DNA of 40,000 nucleotides from Prorocentrum cordatum (GCA_963575745.1 CAUYUJ010006490.1:1-40000); one strand, 5' to 3'. Counted from the first letter of the stretch, positions 9,469-20,154 are shown. Numbers and translations: made by a program. Notes: a model not told the origin generated them from the sequence alone.

Positions 9469-9850
9469 GACAGCACGAGAGGTCATTGATGCTACCCGCT
9501 CCGGCAAAACAGATCGTGTGGAGAGGTTCTGGCGTGCGTCGTGTGCGTTCGGGCCGGAGCGGCTCGGAGGTGGCCCCCCCGCGCTCGGGCGCTTTGGGGT
9601 CAGTGGGCGCGTCGCGAGTGGGGCCCAGGGCTACGCGGGTGCATCTTCGGCGTCCCCGATCCAGGGCAGCTTGGGATTTCATTCTCCATGGCAGCTGTCC
9701 CTCTCCTCTGTATGCTTCGCCCTATCTGTTCCCAGCGGCGCGTTGACATGATGTGCTCCTCCCTCTGGCCCTCGTCCTCCTCTTCCTCCGCTGCCCGCCC
9801 TCTACCTCGTCCCGCCCGTCATCCACAGAGTCTCCCGCCCCCCCCCCTTC
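9469..9850. other. Unique spacer, no gene seen
   Basis: GC-rich sequence with no recognisable frame, ending in a CCTC-rich run. Confidence 0.4.
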
Positions 9851-10010
9851 AGGAGGGGAAAAAACACACAGACACAATTCATCGTCGATCGCCCAGAAAG
9901 TAGGGGAAACTATGGGACGCGGGGGGGAAGACCAAAAACCCCGAAAATACAGGGAAGATATGCGCAATCTTCTTATTCGTGTGTATTTGTTTGTGTGTCC
10001 TGGGGCCCCT
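9851..10010 (+). repeat. Dispersed ~155-bp repeat, family 6, copy 1
   Basis: Starts AGGAGGGGAAAAAACACACA, passes through ACACAATTCATCG, a purine-rich middle with repeated GGGAA and CCCAGAA/CCCCGAA blocks, and ends in a GTGTGTATTTGTTTGTGTGT tail followed by CCTGGGGCCCCTT. Copies are at 12881 and 22025. No inverted ends and no coding capacity. Confidence 0.75.
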
Positions 10011-10393
10011 TGTGTATCTTCTTGTGTAGATCTGTGTGTATTTGCTTGTGTGTATTTGTTTGTGTGTATCTATTTGTGTACCCATCCCTCTGCGGCGCCC
10101 GCCAGGGCGACGCCGGGCTCCGCGGGGCCGAGGCGGGGAGCCTCACCAGCCTGTGAGCTGCAACGGGCCGCTCGGGCCGCGGGCCCGCCCGCCCGGCCCG
10201 TCGCCGCCGCCTCCGCGGGGCAGCTCGGACGGCAGCGGGAACGGCGACGTGAGGGTTACGATATTTGCTGCATGCAGCTGTTTTCGGCCTCGCCGAGGGG
10301 CCTATTCCTCGATGCACAGCCGCCTCCGGCGCCGGGAGGCGCCGGGAAAATCAGCTACGTGCGCTGATTCTCAAACCCGCGCGCAGAGGGCTT

Positions 10394-10522
10394 GGCATCG
10401 CTCGGGCGTGTGCATGTTTCCTTCGGCGAGGGCCATCGAGGAGCATCCTTGACCATTTGGCGAGAAAACCGCGCACGCGACCGAACAAAAAACGCAAAAA
10501 ATATTGACGTCCGAGCGATGGC
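10394..10522 (+). mobile_element. Short TIR element, family 1, copy 2
   Basis: GGCATCGCTCGG at the left end and GACGTCCGAGCGATGGC at the right form the terminal inverted repeat. The interior CCTTCGGCGAGGGCCATCG and A-rich runs match the other copies. No direct repeats are evident in the flanks. Confidence 0.85.
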
Positions 10523-10583
10523 GAGGAGAGTTTCGACTGGTACGAGGACGGGTGAGGCGAGGAGGATCGGCAGGGCAAAGGAG

Positions 10584-10783
10584 TAGGGGGAACAAAGAGT
10601 GTCATAAGCATAACAACTCGGAGGTCCGCGCGGGTTTCTCGGATCGGCGCTGGACCCCCCTCCCTGGCGCGCGGAGCGCGCCAGGGGCGGCGCCGGAGGC
10701 GCCGCCGTGGGGTCCCAGCGCCGATCCGAGAAATCCGCGCGAACCTCAGAGTGTTTATGTTTATGCCACTTTTTGTTCCCCTA
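10584..10783. repeat. T-shaped (three-way) palindrome
   Basis: Outer arms of about 75 bp (10584-10658 and 10709-10783) pair over nearly their whole length; matching pieces include GGGGGAACAAAGAG with CTTTTTGTTCCCC and CTCGGATCGGCGCTGG with CCAGCGCCGATCCGAG apart from one extra C. Between them sit two perfect GC hairpins with the same GGA triloop: 10662-10686 (CCCTGGCGCGC stem) and 10686-10706 (GGCGGCGCC stem). Single-stranded, this would fold into a stem with two cross-arms. No open frame. Confidence 0.9.
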
Positions 10784-11399
10784 GGGAGGGAAGGAGGAAA
10801 AGCATGAAGAGGACACGGAGGAAGATGAGGAGGGCAACGGCGACGAGGATTAGTGTAGACTTTATCCATTCTGTATTTCGGCCACATTTGCGGCGAGGAC
10901 TGCGACAGTGGCTAAGGTGGCCATGATGATGGTACTGGTGACGATGGACGTGGTAGTAGTCGTGATTTAGTTTATAGCGACTGTGATGAGATTGACGATG
11001 CTTACGTATACACTGGCGGTGATGTGTTTGATGACTTCGATGATGGTGGTGATGGGGTTCGTGATGTTGGTGACGGCAATGGTGTTGATGATGGACGGCC
11101 CGTGCGGCATCGGTGATGACGAAGACGGTGAGCGTAAGTGCTGTCGGGATCACGGCAAAAGGTGGTGGTGCAGATGTGGAGGAGGAGGAGGAGCAGGCGT
11201 GCAGCGACGAGGACGTGACGAGGAGGGGGTGCGCTGACCTGCCCATGGCCCACACCCTCCAGCGGCGGCCACGAGCACAGGCCAAGGTTTCGCGCGTTGG
11301 CTCGCCTATTGCAGGTTGGCCCTCGCGTGATTCCCGGTTTGCCTCTTGCTTGCGGTCGGGCACCATTGGCATGTTGGTTTAATGGTGTACATATACAGT
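10784..11399. repeat. Degenerate GATGGT-rich tract, no gene
   Basis: About 10920-11140 is an imperfect ATG/GTG/GAT trinucleotide mixture that gives Met/Val/Thr-rich or His-rich frames. The remainder is unique. No supported gene. Confidence 0.5.
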
Positions 11400-11422
11400 A
11401 CATATACATATATATATATATA
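11400..11422. repeat. AT-rich microsatellite
   Basis: ACATATACATATATATATAT run. Similar short AT runs occur at about 11751-11778, 12394-12412 and 17103-17128. Confidence 0.8.
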
Positions 11423-11509
11423 GATATTCCTCTTCCTATATTTTTATAAGCCCGGGCGGGGGGAAAACCCGTCCCCCCCCCCCGTAAAACCGGACCCCCG
11501 AGATCTGGA

Positions 11510-12175
11510 GCTTTGGGACCCTCCGGACGGGCCTCGAAGCGGCCCCTGGACCTCGCAGGGCGTTTTGCCAAGCCTTCGCAGCACACCCAGGGCGATCAGG
11601 GAGGTCACCGGAGACGTCCCAAAGACCCCCAAGACAGCACAAGAGCGCTCCAAGAAGCCGTCATACCCCGAAAGATCGCTCCAAAACTTACCAAGAGGCC
11701 TCCAAGAGCACCCCCAAGAAGGCCCCCCAAGGGAAAAAACATTGATTATATGTATGTATGTATATATATATATATATCGGTTTTTGGTGCATTTGGGGTT
11801 CTCCTCTTTTCGGCTTCCCGATGCTCCAAGACGGCGGTCTCCTAGGCGTCCGAAGCCGCCTGGGATGCTCCAAAATCGCCCCACAACCATCCGAAATGGC
11901 TTCCAGGCAGTCCAAGAGAGCCCCAAAACGGCACAACAGGACTCCAAAATGGCCCTAAGAGAGCACCATGGCGGCCCAAGATGGCCCCAAGACACCCTCC
12001 GAAGCATTCCAAATCGTAACTGGGGCGTTCAGGGAGACCGCGGTTGGAGGCAGGTTGGCCTTAGGAAATCCCATGGCCCCCAGAACACACCCAGGAGGCC
12101 TCCAAAAGGCTTTAAAAAATCCTGAGAACTTTGGCGAAGCCCCCAGAGGCTCTCCAAGGAGGAGCCTCCGCAAAA
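11510..12175. repeat. Quasi-periodic CCCAAGA array
   Basis: Same character as 7545-7915: CCCCAAGAC, CCAAGAGCGCTCC and CCAAGATGGCCCC steps at roughly helical spacing, interrupted at 11738-11850 by a TATGTATGTATATA run and a short unique stretch. Confidence 0.65.
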
Positions 12176-12880
12176 TGAGCTGAGGAGGATGGGGAGAATG
12201 CCCAGGGTATGGCGAGAATGAGGAAAACATAAGCATGGAGGAAGAATAACGAACAGCATTATTATAACGGCGATGCCAGAAAAGACAGCAAGGAGTGATC
12301 GCTAAATTGTCAGCTTGACCTTCCTGCCATTTCCGCCTGCATACCAAACTTCAAGGACCAAGGTGCATGGCGCGAAGCGCCACTGCAGTCTTGTGTATAT
12401 ATATATATATAAACTGCTCTGAGCGCCGGCCCGCACGAGCCGGGCAGGCGAAGCCGTCGGGCCGTGCCTCCGCCGAGGGCCGCTCTTCTCTCCGCGCCTC
12501 GGTTTGTTGCGCTGGCCTGCGTCCCGCGCCTGGGCGGGCCCCGCGCGCGCCCTCTCGGCCCGCCCTTGGGCGGGGGAGGTTCCCGCTGCACCCGCCAGGC
12601 CTGGCACAGAGTCAAGCAGTGGCGAGGCGTCCTGGCTCGCCTGTAGCCCTACCAAGCCATGTTCGAAGAGCCTCATGTGGTTCCACGACATGCTCTTGGA
12701 ACATTTCTGGCGGGGGCTGCCTTGGCTTAGCACATCGGGTTAATGTTCTAAGAACACTGTTTTTATTATTAGAACATTGTTGGGTTCGAAGAACACTTCG
12801 TGGTAGGACTACAGGAATACTGGGCCGGTCGGTCCGTGTTCAACAGAGAGGGAGGGGGAGGGAGGCGGGGCCACGGATCG
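12176..12880. other. Intergenic, no supported gene
   Basis: Contains a short AT microsatellite at 12394-12412 and a GC-rich block at 12420-12610. I checked for rRNA- or tRNA-like folds by eye and found none. Around 12733-12800, GTTCTAAGAACACTG and TTCGAAGAACACTT form short repeated GAACA motifs. Confidence 0.4.
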
Positions 12881-13040
12881 GGAGGGGAAAAAAGCACGCA
12901 GACACAATTCGTCGTCGATTCCCCAGAGAGTAGGGGAAAACATAGGAAGTGTGTGGGGGAAACAGGAACCCAGAAACTATGGGAAGATCTGGGGAATTTG
13001 GTTACTTGTGTGTATTTAGTTGTGTGTCCCAGGTTCCCTT
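12881..13040 (+). repeat. Dispersed ~155-bp repeat, family 6, copy 2
   Basis: GGAGGGGAAAAAAGCACGCA start, ACACAATTCGTCGTCGATTCC, then CCAGAGAGTAGGGGAAA and a TTGTGTGTATTTAGTTGTGTGTCC tail in order with copy 1. Same orientation as the copies at 9851 and 22025. Confidence 0.75.
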
Positions 13041-13520
13041 CAACGGAGGGAAGCGGGGGTGGGGAGGGAGAGAGGGAGGGAGGGGGCAGGAGCAGCATGG
13101 CGGGTGCAGCAGGATTCCCGCCCGCGCACGGCGAGTTCTGCTCGCGTCGTCAGCCCGCGTCCACGCGGGATGTGGACAGCGGCAGGCGTCAGCCCCCCTC
13201 CGAGGGGAAGGGATGGGAGGGATAAAGGGACGGAGGGGGAGGCGTGAGGACGCGGAGGAGGGCGAAGCAGCGGCGGACAAACAGGAGGAGGGGCCTTCAG
13301 AGTCACAGGCATGGAGGGACGGGAACAACCGGAGGGGGAGCACGAGAAACAGTGTTCGGAGGAGGGGCGGACGTGCTCCAGGGCAGAGGGCCGCAGGTGC
13401 GCGTGGCTGGCGGCACGGCTGCTGTACAGTGACTGCCAGCTGCCAGCCCCGCCGCAGAGTCTCCGTGCTCTTTTCACGGTTCCTGCCCCCCTCTCTCCCC
13501 GTCTTGGCGTCACAGTTTGG
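13041..13520. other. GC-rich intergenic, no gene seen
   Basis: Purine-rich with GGGAGGGAGAG runs. Arg/Gly-rich frames only. Confidence 0.4.
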
Positions 13521-13622
13521 AGGTCTGCCGTCGCGGTGGATCAATCATTGTTCTCCTATCTCCCGGCCAGAGGTCCTCCATCGCCGTGGAGTAAGTACCG
13601 TTTCTTTCATCCTGCTCCTGTC
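13521..13622. repeat. Two diverged ~50-bp tandem units
   Basis: GGAGGTCTGCCGTCGCGGTG near 13521 recurs as AGAGGTCCTCCATCGCCGTG near 13570, each followed by a TTCTCCTATC- or TTCTTTCATC-type stretch. Confidence 0.5.
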
Positions 13623-13747
13623 CTTTCTCCTATCGCCCTCGTCTCCTTCCATGATGCGAACCTCCTCTCTCCCCTGACTCTATATCTGGAGGATGATCCG
13701 CCCTCTCTACGTATTGACTTCAACAGGATTGGAGAACAATCCGATGG

Positions 13748-13951
13748 CTGTCTCCTACGCTGTAGAGGAGGAGGAGGAGGAGGAGGAGGAGGAGGCAGAG
13801 GAGGAGGAGGAGGAGGGGGGGGGGAGGAGGAGAGGAGGGGGAGGAGGAGGAGGAGGAGGAGGAGGAGGAGGAGGAGGAGGAGGAGGAGGAGGAGATGGAG
13901 GAGGAGGAGGAGGATTGCCTCTCTACGTAGTGCTGTCTCCTACGCTGTAGA
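13748..13951. repeat. (GGA)n array bracketed by direct repeats
   Basis: A GGA array at about 13767-13912 lies between identical 19-bp copies of CTGTCTCCTACGCTGTAGA (13748-13766 and 13933-13951). GAACAATCCGATGGC also occurs just before the left copy and overlaps the right one. Confidence 0.85.
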
Positions 13952-14149
13952 ACAATCCGATGGCACTGCGCTTCGGAGCGGAGCTCTCCCGCTGCAGCTC
14001 GGGCCTGCCTGTCGGATCGGCGCCCGGCCCCCCGTCGCTCGGGATCGGGCGCCCTCGCCCCGGCGCGGCTGCCTTCTGCGGATGCGCGTCCTTCCTCTGG
14101 CCGCCGTCGCCCCCCTCCTCCCTCCTCCGCCTTCCCTTGCTCCGCCCTT

Positions 14150-14276
14150 GGCATCGCTCGGACGTGTGCACTTTTTCTTCCGGCGAGGACCATCGAGGAG
14201 CATCCTTGATCATTCGGCGAAGAAGCCACGCACGAGACCGAAAAAAAACACAGGGAATGGACGTCCGAGCGATGGC
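14150..14276 (+). mobile_element. Short TIR element, family 1, copy 3
   Basis: Perfect GGCATCGCTCGGACGTG start and GGACGTCCGAGCGATGGC end. The interior has CCGGCGAGGACCATCGAGG, an ATTCGGCGAAG block and an AAAAAAAACACAGGG run. No clear flanking duplication. Confidence 0.9.
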
Positions 14277-15447
14277 CAGCGCCTGCTCCCCCCGCTCCCG
14301 CCGCGCCTCGGGCGCGCTGGCGGAGGGGTCGGCTCCGGCCGCTCTTTCGCCCCCCCTCCCCCTCGCCTCCGCGCCGCTGCCGCCCTCCCCCCCCATTGCC
14401 CTGCCAGCTCCCCCTTCCCTTGCCGAGTGCCGCCTCCCGCCGTCCCCCCGGCTTCCCCCTGCCAGATCCCGCCCCCCGCCTTGCGCACCCCCACCACTGT
14501 GTGCGGTCTCTTTTGGGCACTCCTTTCCTCGCTCTCCTCCTCTGGCCTCATCCGCTCCGCCTTCCGCTCCGGGCTTCTTCTTCCCGCTTTCCCCCCTCCC
14601 CGTCACTGCATATTCCTCTGCCCGGCCTCAAACGTTCTCCACGGCGTTAGCCAGCTTGGACCAGCCGTTCGCGAATCCCTTTTGGCGGGGTGATGTCCAC
14701 TCAGCCGGGAGCCCCGTTTGATCCTGGAGATACCCGACCCCTGAACATGTTTTTGGTATTGGGGCTCCTCCTTGAACAGCTTAATCTGGCCTTACGCCGT
14801 GCGCTCTCTCCCGCAGCCGTTGGCGTCAGCACGGCTGCGCTTCCCCTTTTTGCGGATGGGCGCACGCCCCTAATCTCGCTCGGGATTTACCAGGCCTGCG
14901 ATGTTCTTCCTGGGGGGTTCCACTGCCGTTCCACTGGCCGCGGCGTTCGCCGCCCAGGCGGGTCTCGCCACGCCAGTGGGTTCGACCCCAGAAGCTGGAC
15001 CTTCATCCCGCCCAGCGGCGGGAGCGGCGAGGGGGCCCGCCCCGGGGGGGCACTTTTCCCTGGGGATCCCGGTCGGGGCCCAGGCTCGTGGGAGACGAGG
15101 ATGACGGAGGGACTCAGGACCCCCCCCATTCGAACCCGCACCATCCCCACGAGCGGGTCGGGAGGGAGGCGCCCCGCGCGGGGGGTCGGCCGTTTCCGCG
15201 CCGCCGTGGGGGGGGCTCTGCACCCCAGGCTCCGCCGGGGGAAAGGACAGGAGGAGGCGCGGTGAAGGGCCCCCCAGCCAAGGATGGGAAGGCCACCGCG
15301 CGGGCGCAAAACAATATCGAGCAGGCCCTGCGTCCCACCTCCGCGAGGAGCGCCGGGCCCGGAAGGGGGGGGGGGGCCAGGGCCTGCACCGATGCGAGGG
15401 GCAAGCCCCAGACCGGGACCATGACCCCCCCCCCTGGGCTCCGCAGG
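14277..15447. other. GC-rich region with weak coding look, no firm gene
   Basis: Long overlapping frames on both strands rich in Pro, Ala, Gly and Arg. A frame from 14901 has an Ala-rich start, but I recognise no domain. It may be decayed 5' sequence of the copia-like element downstream; that is speculation. Confidence 0.3.
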
Positions 15448-15542
15448 CGGAGGAGGAGGAGGCGGAGGCGGAGGCGGAGGCGGAGGCGGAGGAGGAGGAG
15501 GAGGAGGAGGAGGAGGAGGAGGAGGAGGAGGAGGAGGAGGAG
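15448..15542. repeat. (GGA/GGC)n array
   Basis: GGAGGC units pass into pure GGA units, purine on the + strand. Arg, Glu and Gly frames through it are artefacts. Confidence 0.9.
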
Positions 15543-15899
15543 CAAGGGGGCGCCGCCGGCGGGAACTAGGGGGCCTTCGATGAGCCCTCGCGCGCCCCGG
15601 GCGGTGGCAAGGGAGAGGCCCGGGACAGGCGGGCGTCAATTGCGTCTCGACTCGAAGCGCCCTTCCACCCGCGGCCAGGGCCGCAGGGCGCTCCCCGCGG
15701 ATCGCTGGGGCGGGGGGGGGGCGGGGGGGGCCCGCGGGGCGAGGGCCTATCGCCAGCCCTTGCGCTTCGTAGTCTTCGGGGCACGCGGCCCCCGCGGGCG
15801 CCCGGGTCCAGGGAAACCTGAGGGAGCTGGTTGGGGGAGCAAGCCGAATGGGCACAATCCGCCGCCGGTCTGGTCTCGCCCCGCGGCAGGGCGGGCTAG
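15543..15899. other. GC-rich spacer, no gene seen
   Basis: Very GC-rich with G-runs near 15715-15740. No recognisable frame. Confidence 0.4.
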
Positions 15900-16448
15900 G
15901 CCGAGGCGGGGCCCCGCCCGGAGGGCGTTATTCTCGAAGTGCGGGAGACCTCCCAGGCGGGCTGGGGCTACTCGGCGCTCCTCAACAACCTGACCCTGCT
16001 GGACTGGCTGGCATACCTGGCCTTCGGCTCTTCCCGGGCGTCGGCCAAGGGCCCCGCCGCCCAGTTCTTCGCCTCCGCAGCCCTCTTCCTGCTTGTCGCC
16101 CTGGGGGGATGCCTCATCGAGCTCTGTTGCCGCTATGGTCGGGCCCGCAGAAACTCGCGCTTCCGCACTTGGGCCACGGTGGCGGAGGACGATCGGCGAT
16201 TCCTCGTGGAGCTGGACTGGCGGGGGTCAAGCGGGCGGCCCGTTGACGACGATTTCTACCGGGATGCGATGCGGGCCCGGGGGGCCAACCCGCCCGGCCG
16301 TGCACCCAACCGCTGGGTGGCCGAGATCGAAGCGGTTGGACCTTGCGCTGGGGTTCGGGTTAGTCGACGTCTTTTGGACGAGCGCGCCCTGGATTTTGAC
16401 GGTCTTGTTTTCGAGGGATGTTTGCAGCGGGAGCTCGCGCCATTTTAA
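15900..16448 (+). CDS. Hypothetical protein, one hydrophobic segment
   Basis: An open frame of 182 codons follows a TAG at 15897; a GTG lies at 15939, with no convincing ATG, so the start is undefined and this may be an exon or fragment. The frame begins PEGVILEVRE, then has YSALLNNLTLLDWLAYLAFG and a membrane-like segment (AQFFASAALFLLVALGGCL) followed by a basic stretch (RYGRARRNSR), consistent with one transmembrane helix. It then loses coding character near the stop. I do not recognise the family. It could be an exon, a pseudogene or decayed 5' sequence of the nearby copia-like element. Confidence 0.35.
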   Translation, partial: AEAGPRPEGVILEVRETSQAGWGYSALLNNLTLLDWLAYLAFGSSRASAKGPAAQFFASAALFLLVALGGCLIELCCRYGRARRNSRFRTWATVAEDDRRFLVELDWRGSSGRPVDDDFYRDAMRARGANPPGRAPNRWVAEIEAVGPCAGVRVSRRLLDERALDFDGLVFEGCLQRELAPF

Positions 16449-16850
16449 TGATTGGGTTTTGTCATCTTCGCGATTGCCCCGACAGGCCAACCCGAGCCCC
16501 CCGAATTCGAGTCTCGCGTCTCCCCGAGAAGAGGCCGACAGCGACTTCTCCGGCCACGCCCAGCAGGAGATGTCGGCCGCGTAGCGCGAAGCCGAGGACC
16601 TGGCCCAGGAGCTCATTGACCTAGAGAGCGCCGGCAATCAGCAGCGCATCTCCGCTGCCATCGAACGCGCCGCGGCCGGCCATGGCCCCGCGCCGCGCGA
16701 GCGACCCCGGCACCTAGAGACGCAGCACCTGCGTCCGAGCACGCGCGATCAGTGCCACTACTACCTACGCGGCGGCTCCGCGGACGACTCCGCCGCGCTC
16801 GAGGAGGAGGATGAAGGGGCAGTTCAAACCCAAGATTCACCAACGATGGT
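16449..16850 (+). pseudogene. Broken coding-like frame, unknown protein
   Basis: One frame reads through GHAQQEMSAA, hits TAG at 16582-16584, then continues REAEDLAQELIDLESAG, QQRISAAIERAAAG and QCHYYLRGG with good third-position GC and an acidic end (ALEEEDEG). Coding character on both sides of the stop suggests a decayed gene. The family is not recognised; its position upstream of the copia-like RT would allow it to be part of that element. Confidence 0.35.
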
Positions 16851-16859
16851 GGAACAGAC

Positions 16860-17626
16860 CCCCCTGTCAAGCTTTCTTTTCATGGGCCCCCACAAGGGTT
16901 CATTTCCATGGCGGGGGTGGCCTCATCGGGAGACAACCGTTTGAAGACCCTGAAGCACGCCGAAACAACGTTCTCTGGACTCCGTCGCGGATCAACCTGA
17001 TTGTCGCGTCTTGCCGATCCTAAATTGCGCCGCCAGAACCAGTCCAAAACGCCAGGTCTGGAACGTTGACCATGGGGGCCCGTGGAACTCTTGGATATGG
17101 TGTGTATATATATATACATATATATACAGCGTTAATGCGAGAGCCACATTGTGAAAACGAGCCGCCCTCAATCGGATGCGCGCGGCGCAATTCGAAGACG
17201 AACCGCCCTCAATCCGCGAGCCCCCTGCAAATGTGTTAAGAGGGGCGCGCGCGGCGCCGAAGCGAGAGCCATGTTTTGGAGACGGTCCGCCTTCGGCCAC
17301 CGAGACTCTCGCTTGCAATATTTCCAACTTGACTGCGCGGAGCGCCAAGGCGAGGGCGACATTCTGAAATGCCCCCGCCCTCCATCCGCGAAGGTCTCGC
17401 CAACGCTTAAGCTCTGGGGCCATGAATGGCGAGGGGGTTCCAGGTGAAAACCCGGCTCGCCCCGTCGACTGGCCCGAGGCGCGACGGGGGGAAGGGGGGG
17501 GGGGGGCACTTTATGCGGGGGAGGCATGGGGGGCATATGGAGTTGCACTTGGGCCCAGAGGCGCGCGTAGGAAGGGGGGCCGCCCGGCGGCTACGTCGCC
17601 AGCGCTCCCGCGACGGCCGCGCCTGA
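16860..17626. repeat. Decayed tandem repeat region
   Basis: Around 17125-17420, pieces such as GCGAGAGCCACATTG, GAGCCGCCCTCAATC, GAACCGCCCTCAATC and GAGAGCCATGTTTTG recur at roughly 40-50 bp, suggesting an old minisatellite. It also holds a TATATACATATATA microsatellite (17103-17128). No gene seen. Confidence 0.45.
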
Positions 17627-19250
17627 GGCCGCGCCGCCGTCGAGACCGCGGTCGCCAGGCGCGGCGCCCACCTCCCGACCAAAGAGGAAGCGTCGAGGCT
17701 GTCGCCAGAAGTCGCCGCGGCAGTCTTCGAGGAGCTCACATTCTGGGCTGCGTGCGCGCGTTTCGAGAGGCGGTGCCGCGCGGCTCTGAGAGGCCCCCGC
17801 GACATGGGCGCCAGAGCCCTGGAGACGGTTGCCGGGGCGGCGCCGCGGGCGTCGCCGCGCAGACTGTCCTCCGAGGCGGCTCGTCGCCCGGACTGGGCGC
17901 GCATCGCCGCTGACATCGAGGGGGCGTTTCTACGGGGCGCGGCACGCGGCGAGATGCCAGCGCAGGGCGAGGCATCCCGCGAGGCGATCTTCGCCCTGCC
18001 GCCCGGCAGCGCAGCCACCCTCCAGCAAATGCCAGGCCGCGAGTCCTCCGGCGAGCGGGCCGAGCGCCTGCGCTGCGCCGAGCCGGGCGCGGGTTATAAG
18101 ATCGCGCCCAGGGCCTCCTCCGCGAAGCTCGCCTGGGTCACGCGCTCGCCCGAGCGCGGCGCCAAACCGGCGAGGCGGGGCCTAGAGCTCGAGGTCAAGC
18201 GCGAGACGACCAGCGCCGATGTCGCCAGCGGCTCGGAGGTAGCGCCCGCGCTGTCCAGGCGCGTCGGCGAATGACAGATCGCGGGTCACAAGGGGCACGT
18301 TGGCCGGCCGATCGGCCGCGTCGAGAGCACCTCTGGCAAGATGAAGCTACGACGACTACCGCAGCGCCAGCGGACCAGTTGTGCTCGACCAGGACGAGCA
18401 CATCGACCAGGACGAGCACATCGAGCACGCCGGCCCTGCCAATCGAAGGCCGACGAGCCGGCTGGAGGTCAAATTCCAGACGTCCCACTCCTCGGAGCAG
18501 CAGCGCGCGGTTTGCTAGTGCGACGCCATGTCGCCGCGTGCGTCGTCGCTCTGTAGAGGGCCGAGAAGTTCTTTATTCGTCGCGCGACGCAGCTCAATTC
18601 CGTGGTTCTGGCCACGCAGTAGATCAAGGCGCGCGTCGCCATCCCTTCCATGGAGCGCGCCAAGCGACTATGCGCACGCAGCGACTGGTCGTTCAAGCGG
18701 GAGGAGGAGACTTGTTACGGCACGAGAGGAACCGTATACATGCGCCTGGTCAAGTTCCGCAGCACCGGGTAAACAGGCATGCCATTTGATCGACGCTGTG
18801 AGCCGATCGCGCACGCGGGTGTGCCGATCATAATTTGGCCCAGAGCTGTTCGCAGCCTGCGGGGCGACCGACGGCCTACTGGCGCACCTCCTGGCGCTCC
18901 ACAGCTGGTGCGCGGACCTGCCTCAGCCGAGGAGATCGGGGGGCCGGGGGGAAAGGAGGCTACGCTGAGACGGTCGAGCTGGTTGCGGACGGCGCGCCCG
19001 TCTTCGCCGCCTTGGCCATGGCGCTGGTTCGACCGCCCTCGGGGAACGGCGTGGCCGGCCATCTCTGGCGTCTATCAGACCAGCTCCGCACCGAGCAGGT
19101 CGACGACATGCTGTGGTGCGTCGCCATAGACAGAAGGCCGACCCCATGGCGAAGGAGAGCATCGGCCGGGAATTCATTCTCGCTATCATGGGCGAGGAGC
19201 TCAGCTACGACCGCGACGCCATCAGCCTGAACGGGGAGCGACAAGAATAA
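17627..19250 (+). pseudogene. Ty1/copia-type reverse transcriptase and RNase H, decayed
   Basis: The RT frame 17627-18274 reads TKEEASRLSPEV..LTFW, then LETVAGAAPRAS, the motif A-like block AADIEGAFLRG, then FALPPGSAATLQQMPG and IAPRASSAKLAWVTRS, in the order expected for RVT_2. Beyond it, pieces in other frames continue the same order: VVLDQDEHI near 18372, LLGAAARG..VRRHVAACVVAL (18488-18553), SDWSFKREE near 18680, then an RNase H-like part (CHLIDAVSRSRTRVCRS, ELFAACGATDGLL, VELVADGAPVFAAL, HLWRLSDQL, then ADPMAKESIGREFILAIM). I count at least three frame changes and in-frame stops at 18554 and 18831 plus a TAG in ACGCAGTAGATC near 18618. I find no LTRs or integrase, so this is a 5'-truncated or decayed copy. 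Confidence 0.8.
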
Positions 19251-20154
19251 GAAGACCGTGCCGAGATCCTGCCACAGCACTCTCGCCCACGTGGACTAGG
19301 GCGACCAGAATGGCGAAGTCGCCGGTTCGCCCGACTCCACGGGCATGAGCTCGCATTGACTATGTCAGCGCAGCTCGCGGTCCCAACGATGGTAAGGGGC
19401 GAAACATGCGCTTGCATCTCGCGAACTACGTCCGCGAATGCGACGTAATGAAGCACGCATGGAAAGAGGTGCTTTCACGAGCGATGTTCGGGGAACAAGC
19501 AGACGATATGAAAGTTGAGCATGTAAGTGGGTGAGATCGTGCTCCATCAATTTGCATGATTCCTGGCAACTTGTTTATGACGGGGCGCGGTCAGCACGAC
19601 GTCTTTTCTTTGGCTTACATGTTGCTTCATTGGTTCATGCACGGGTTGCGTGCGTGGGCCGACGAGGCGCGACAGCTTCTCTTGAGCACCATACTCGGAG
19701 AGCAGGTTGATCCTCAATCTGCTTGTTCTCCCGTTGCGCCGCTTGGGTCGCGTAGGCTGACCCCGCCGCGCCCGTTGTAGACGTGTGTCCTTGCCGTTTT
19801 TCACGCCGTGTTTGATATGGGAAACATTTATCAGTTCCACATCCCATATTGTTTAATTACGCTTCGCGAGCCCCCGCCAGCCCATCCAGAAACCTTGCCC
19901 ACGAGAGCTGCCGGCAAATGTAAAGCGAGGCGCGTAGTAAAACAGAGCGGTCAACGAGAGGAGGGAAAGAGACGTGTTGAACCATGTCGGATGCTATCTT
20001 GGAGCGTCGGGGGCCTTCTTGGAGCTATGGTTTTTTTTTTGGGGGGTATTGAGGTCCGCATGGAGCTCTTTTGGGGCATCTTGGGCCCCTTTGTGGGCTC
20101 TTCAAGGGGGTTTTGGCGTCCTCTTGGGGCTCTTTTGGGGCGCGTCTGGGACCC
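19251..20154. other. Intergenic, no supported gene
   Basis: Unique sequence to about 20020, then a T10/G6 run and a CTTGGGGCTC-rich patch (20050-20150) of the CCCAAGA-array type on the opposite strand. Confidence 0.45.

Noticed and set aside
10584-10783. Viral terminal repeat
   Set aside because: Only the folding plan is comparable. There is no replication or capsid gene nearby and no sequence basis for kinship.
12420-12610. GC-rich block considered as rRNA fragment
   Set aside because: No conserved rRNA core stretches could be recognised. Composition alone explains the impression.
13720-14703. Frames of 230-460 codons on both strands
   Set aside because: They cross the GGA array and TIR copy 3 and have no recognisable domain.
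14985-15000. GTGGGTTCGACCCCAG as a possible tRNA T-arm
   Set aside because: The expected 5-bp stem and 7-nt loop do not form in register and no acceptor or anticodon arm can be placed around it.
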